Shown in pieces: positions 5,130-6,156 of a stretch of DNA of 6,156 nucleotides. Each line of letters opens with the position of its first letter. The first letter of the stretch is position 1. The position numbers were made by a program, and so were the translations under genes. The stretch comes from JBARKJ01 sp049801375 (GTDB taxonomy: Bacteria > Nitrospirota > JACRHJ01): positions 1 through 6,156 of the forward strand of contig JBARKJ010000113.1 of the NCBI GenBank assembly GCA_049801375.1, written 5' to 3'. The notes under the pieces are model-generated. The model saw nothing but the letters and a program-made list of their open reading frames with translations, had not been told where the DNA came from and did not search any database.

Positions 5130-6156
5130 GTGAGAACAGCTATAGTGTTAGAGGAAGAAACTGGGACACCCGTAAAACAAGCCGGACGGGTAACCCGGAA
5201 AAGGGGATCGAGAAAACTGTATGTGGATTTTAATTACAACGGCGTTAGGTTGGAAAAATCTACCGGTCTTGATGATACCCCTGAAAATTGGCGGATCGCC
5301 AGGCAATGGCTTGACAGGCAGATGGTGAAGATAGCCTCCGGTAAATTCGTTTTCGCGGAGGTTTTTCCTGGAGCATCAGAAGAAGAGAAGGCATTCCATG
5401 CCGCAAGGGAGGGGTGGGAGTTCAAATCCGAGCCAAGAGAGATAGTGTTTGGAGATTATGTGGCTTCGTGGCTCAATCGGATATGGATCAAATACCCTTC
5501 GGAAATCAAGAAGCGCGACTACAGGCAGGTCATTGACGACTGGCTATTGCCGCACTTCGGGGATAAGTCGTTCCAGTGGATGTCGGGCGTCAGGCTCCAG
5601 GAGTTCGTTGCCGAGTTGAAGTGGCGCGGCGGAAAGAATGTCGGTAAGCAGCTATCCCCTTCGAGGATGCGGAACATCCTGATACCGTTACGCACTATCT
5701 GGACTGATGCATGCGAGGAATACGGATGGGAAATAAAAGACCCTTTCAGGTTCGTTGCAAGGCATATACCTAAGGTCCGGAAGAAGCAACGGGAAGTGTT
5801 CAGGTTTGAAGAATGGCGGAGAATTCTGGATGTCTTTGAGCCGTACTATAAGCCCCACGCGGAGTTTATGATAATGACGGGTATTATAGCTTCCGAGATG
5901 GCGGGTTTAAGGAAGGAAGATATAACAGCGAGCCACATCGTTGTCCAGAATTCTATTGTAAGGAGATGCGAGAAGCAGACCCTAAAGACCGAGTATCGTT
6001 TTAGGCGTATCCCCATAACGGAGGAAATACGGAAAAGGCTCGATGCCGTTATGAACGGGACGGACGGAAAGTACGTCTTCACCATGAAGAGCGGTATCCC
6101 CTTCAGTGAAAGCTCCTTCAGGAACAACGTCTGGATACCGGCGTTCAAGAAAGCCG
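5130..6156 (+). CDS. Tyrosine recombinase (phage-type integrase), 3' truncated by window end
   Basis: The frame from GTG 5130 is open to the right edge, giving 342 complete codons without a stop. Residues about 26-85 (RKLYVDFNYNGVRLEKSTGL region) match the integrase Arm DNA-binding domain type (DUF3596-like). Residues about 107-205 (FGDYVASWLNRIW... LPHFGDK... LQEFVAEL) form the SAM-like core-binding domain. The catalytic domain starts near 225. Box I reads TGIIASEMAGLRKEDI (250-265); aligned to the lambda integrase TGQRVGDL segment, the catalytic Arg position holds Ile253. The beta-hairpin lysine is present as Lys286 in KTEYRFRRIPI. The HxxR box and the nucleophile Tyr lie beyond the window. 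It would catalyse site-specific integration or excision of a phage or island. Activity is uncertain because of Ile253. It follows the small helix-turn-helix gene on the same strand; codon use (frequent AGG, ATA, CGG) resembles that gene. Confidence 0.9.
   Translation, partial: MRTAIVLEEETGTPVKQAGRVTRKRGSRKLYVDFNYNGVRLEKSTGLDDTPENWRIARQWLDRQMVKIASGKFVFAEVFPGASEEEKAFHAAREGWEFKSEPREIVFGDYVASWLNRIWIKYPSEIKKRDYRQVIDDWLLPHFGDKSFQWMSGVRLQEFVAELKWRGGKNVGKQLSPSRMRNILIPLRTIWTDACEEYGWEIKDPFRFVARHIPKVRKKQREVFRFEEWRRILDVFEPYYKPHAEFMIMTGIIASEMAGLRKEDITASHIVVQNSIVRRCEKQTLKTEYRFRRIPITEEIRKRLDAVMNGTDGKYVFTMKSGIPFSESSFRNNVWIPAFKKA

Noticed and set aside
5234..6148. Antisense ORFs (5234-5425 and 5846-6148) in the integrase region
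   Set aside because: The + strand frame from 5130 encodes a continuous recombinase with recognisable domains; the antisense frames are shadows.

Overview
The window looks like bacterial chromosomal or integrated mobile-element DNA, probably Gram-negative. Two predicted secreted proteins carry Sec-type signal peptides, one of them a periplasmic-type Sel1-repeat protein, and the signals are standard Shine-Dalgarno sites and a consensus sigma-70-type promoter. The species cannot be named from the sequence. The SOS-type operator has the GAAC-N4-GTTC form known from Bacillus, actinobacteria and some other phyla, not the E. coli CTGT-N8-ACAG form, which argues against an enterobacterial host.

Left part (1-2326, + strand): three co-directional genes. 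The first is a 5'-truncated gene for an exported Sel1-repeat protein with a coiled-coil and a small C-terminal domain. The second is a short secreted protein of unknown function. The third is a small zinc-ribbon protein with two membrane segments, whose 3' end carries a 14-bp tandem repeat. They look envelope-related, but no pathway can be assigned.

Middle (2327-4489, - strand): a 203-bp convergent intergenic region carries an inverted repeat and a stretch resembling an IS256-type end. Next comes a two-gene operon read right to left: a LexA-like self-cleaving repressor, then a Y-family DNA polymerase starting 15 nt after the repressor stop. Its promoter has perfect TTGACA and TATAAT boxes, and the 18-bp spacer holds a perfect GTGAAC-N4-GTTCAC palindrome. 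This is a compact, self-regulated SOS mutagenesis cassette in which the UmuD position is taken by a full LexA-type repressor.

Right part (4490-6156, + strand): a 200-bp intergenic region with two exact 13-bp direct repeats plus a third degenerate copy, a small MerR/excisionase-type helix-turn-helix protein, a leader with a strong hairpin and two Shine-Dalgarno sequences, and a tyrosine recombinase that runs off the right edge. The recombinase has no visible stop codon inside the window. It has an Arm-type N-terminal domain, a core-binding domain and the start of the catalytic domain, where the first catalytic arginine appears to be replaced by isoleucine.

Taken together, the right part is an integration module of a phage, integrative element or genomic island, divergent from a damage-inducible repressor/polymerase pair. 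Whether the repressor also controls the recombinase is inference; no second SOS palindrome was seen near the integrase.
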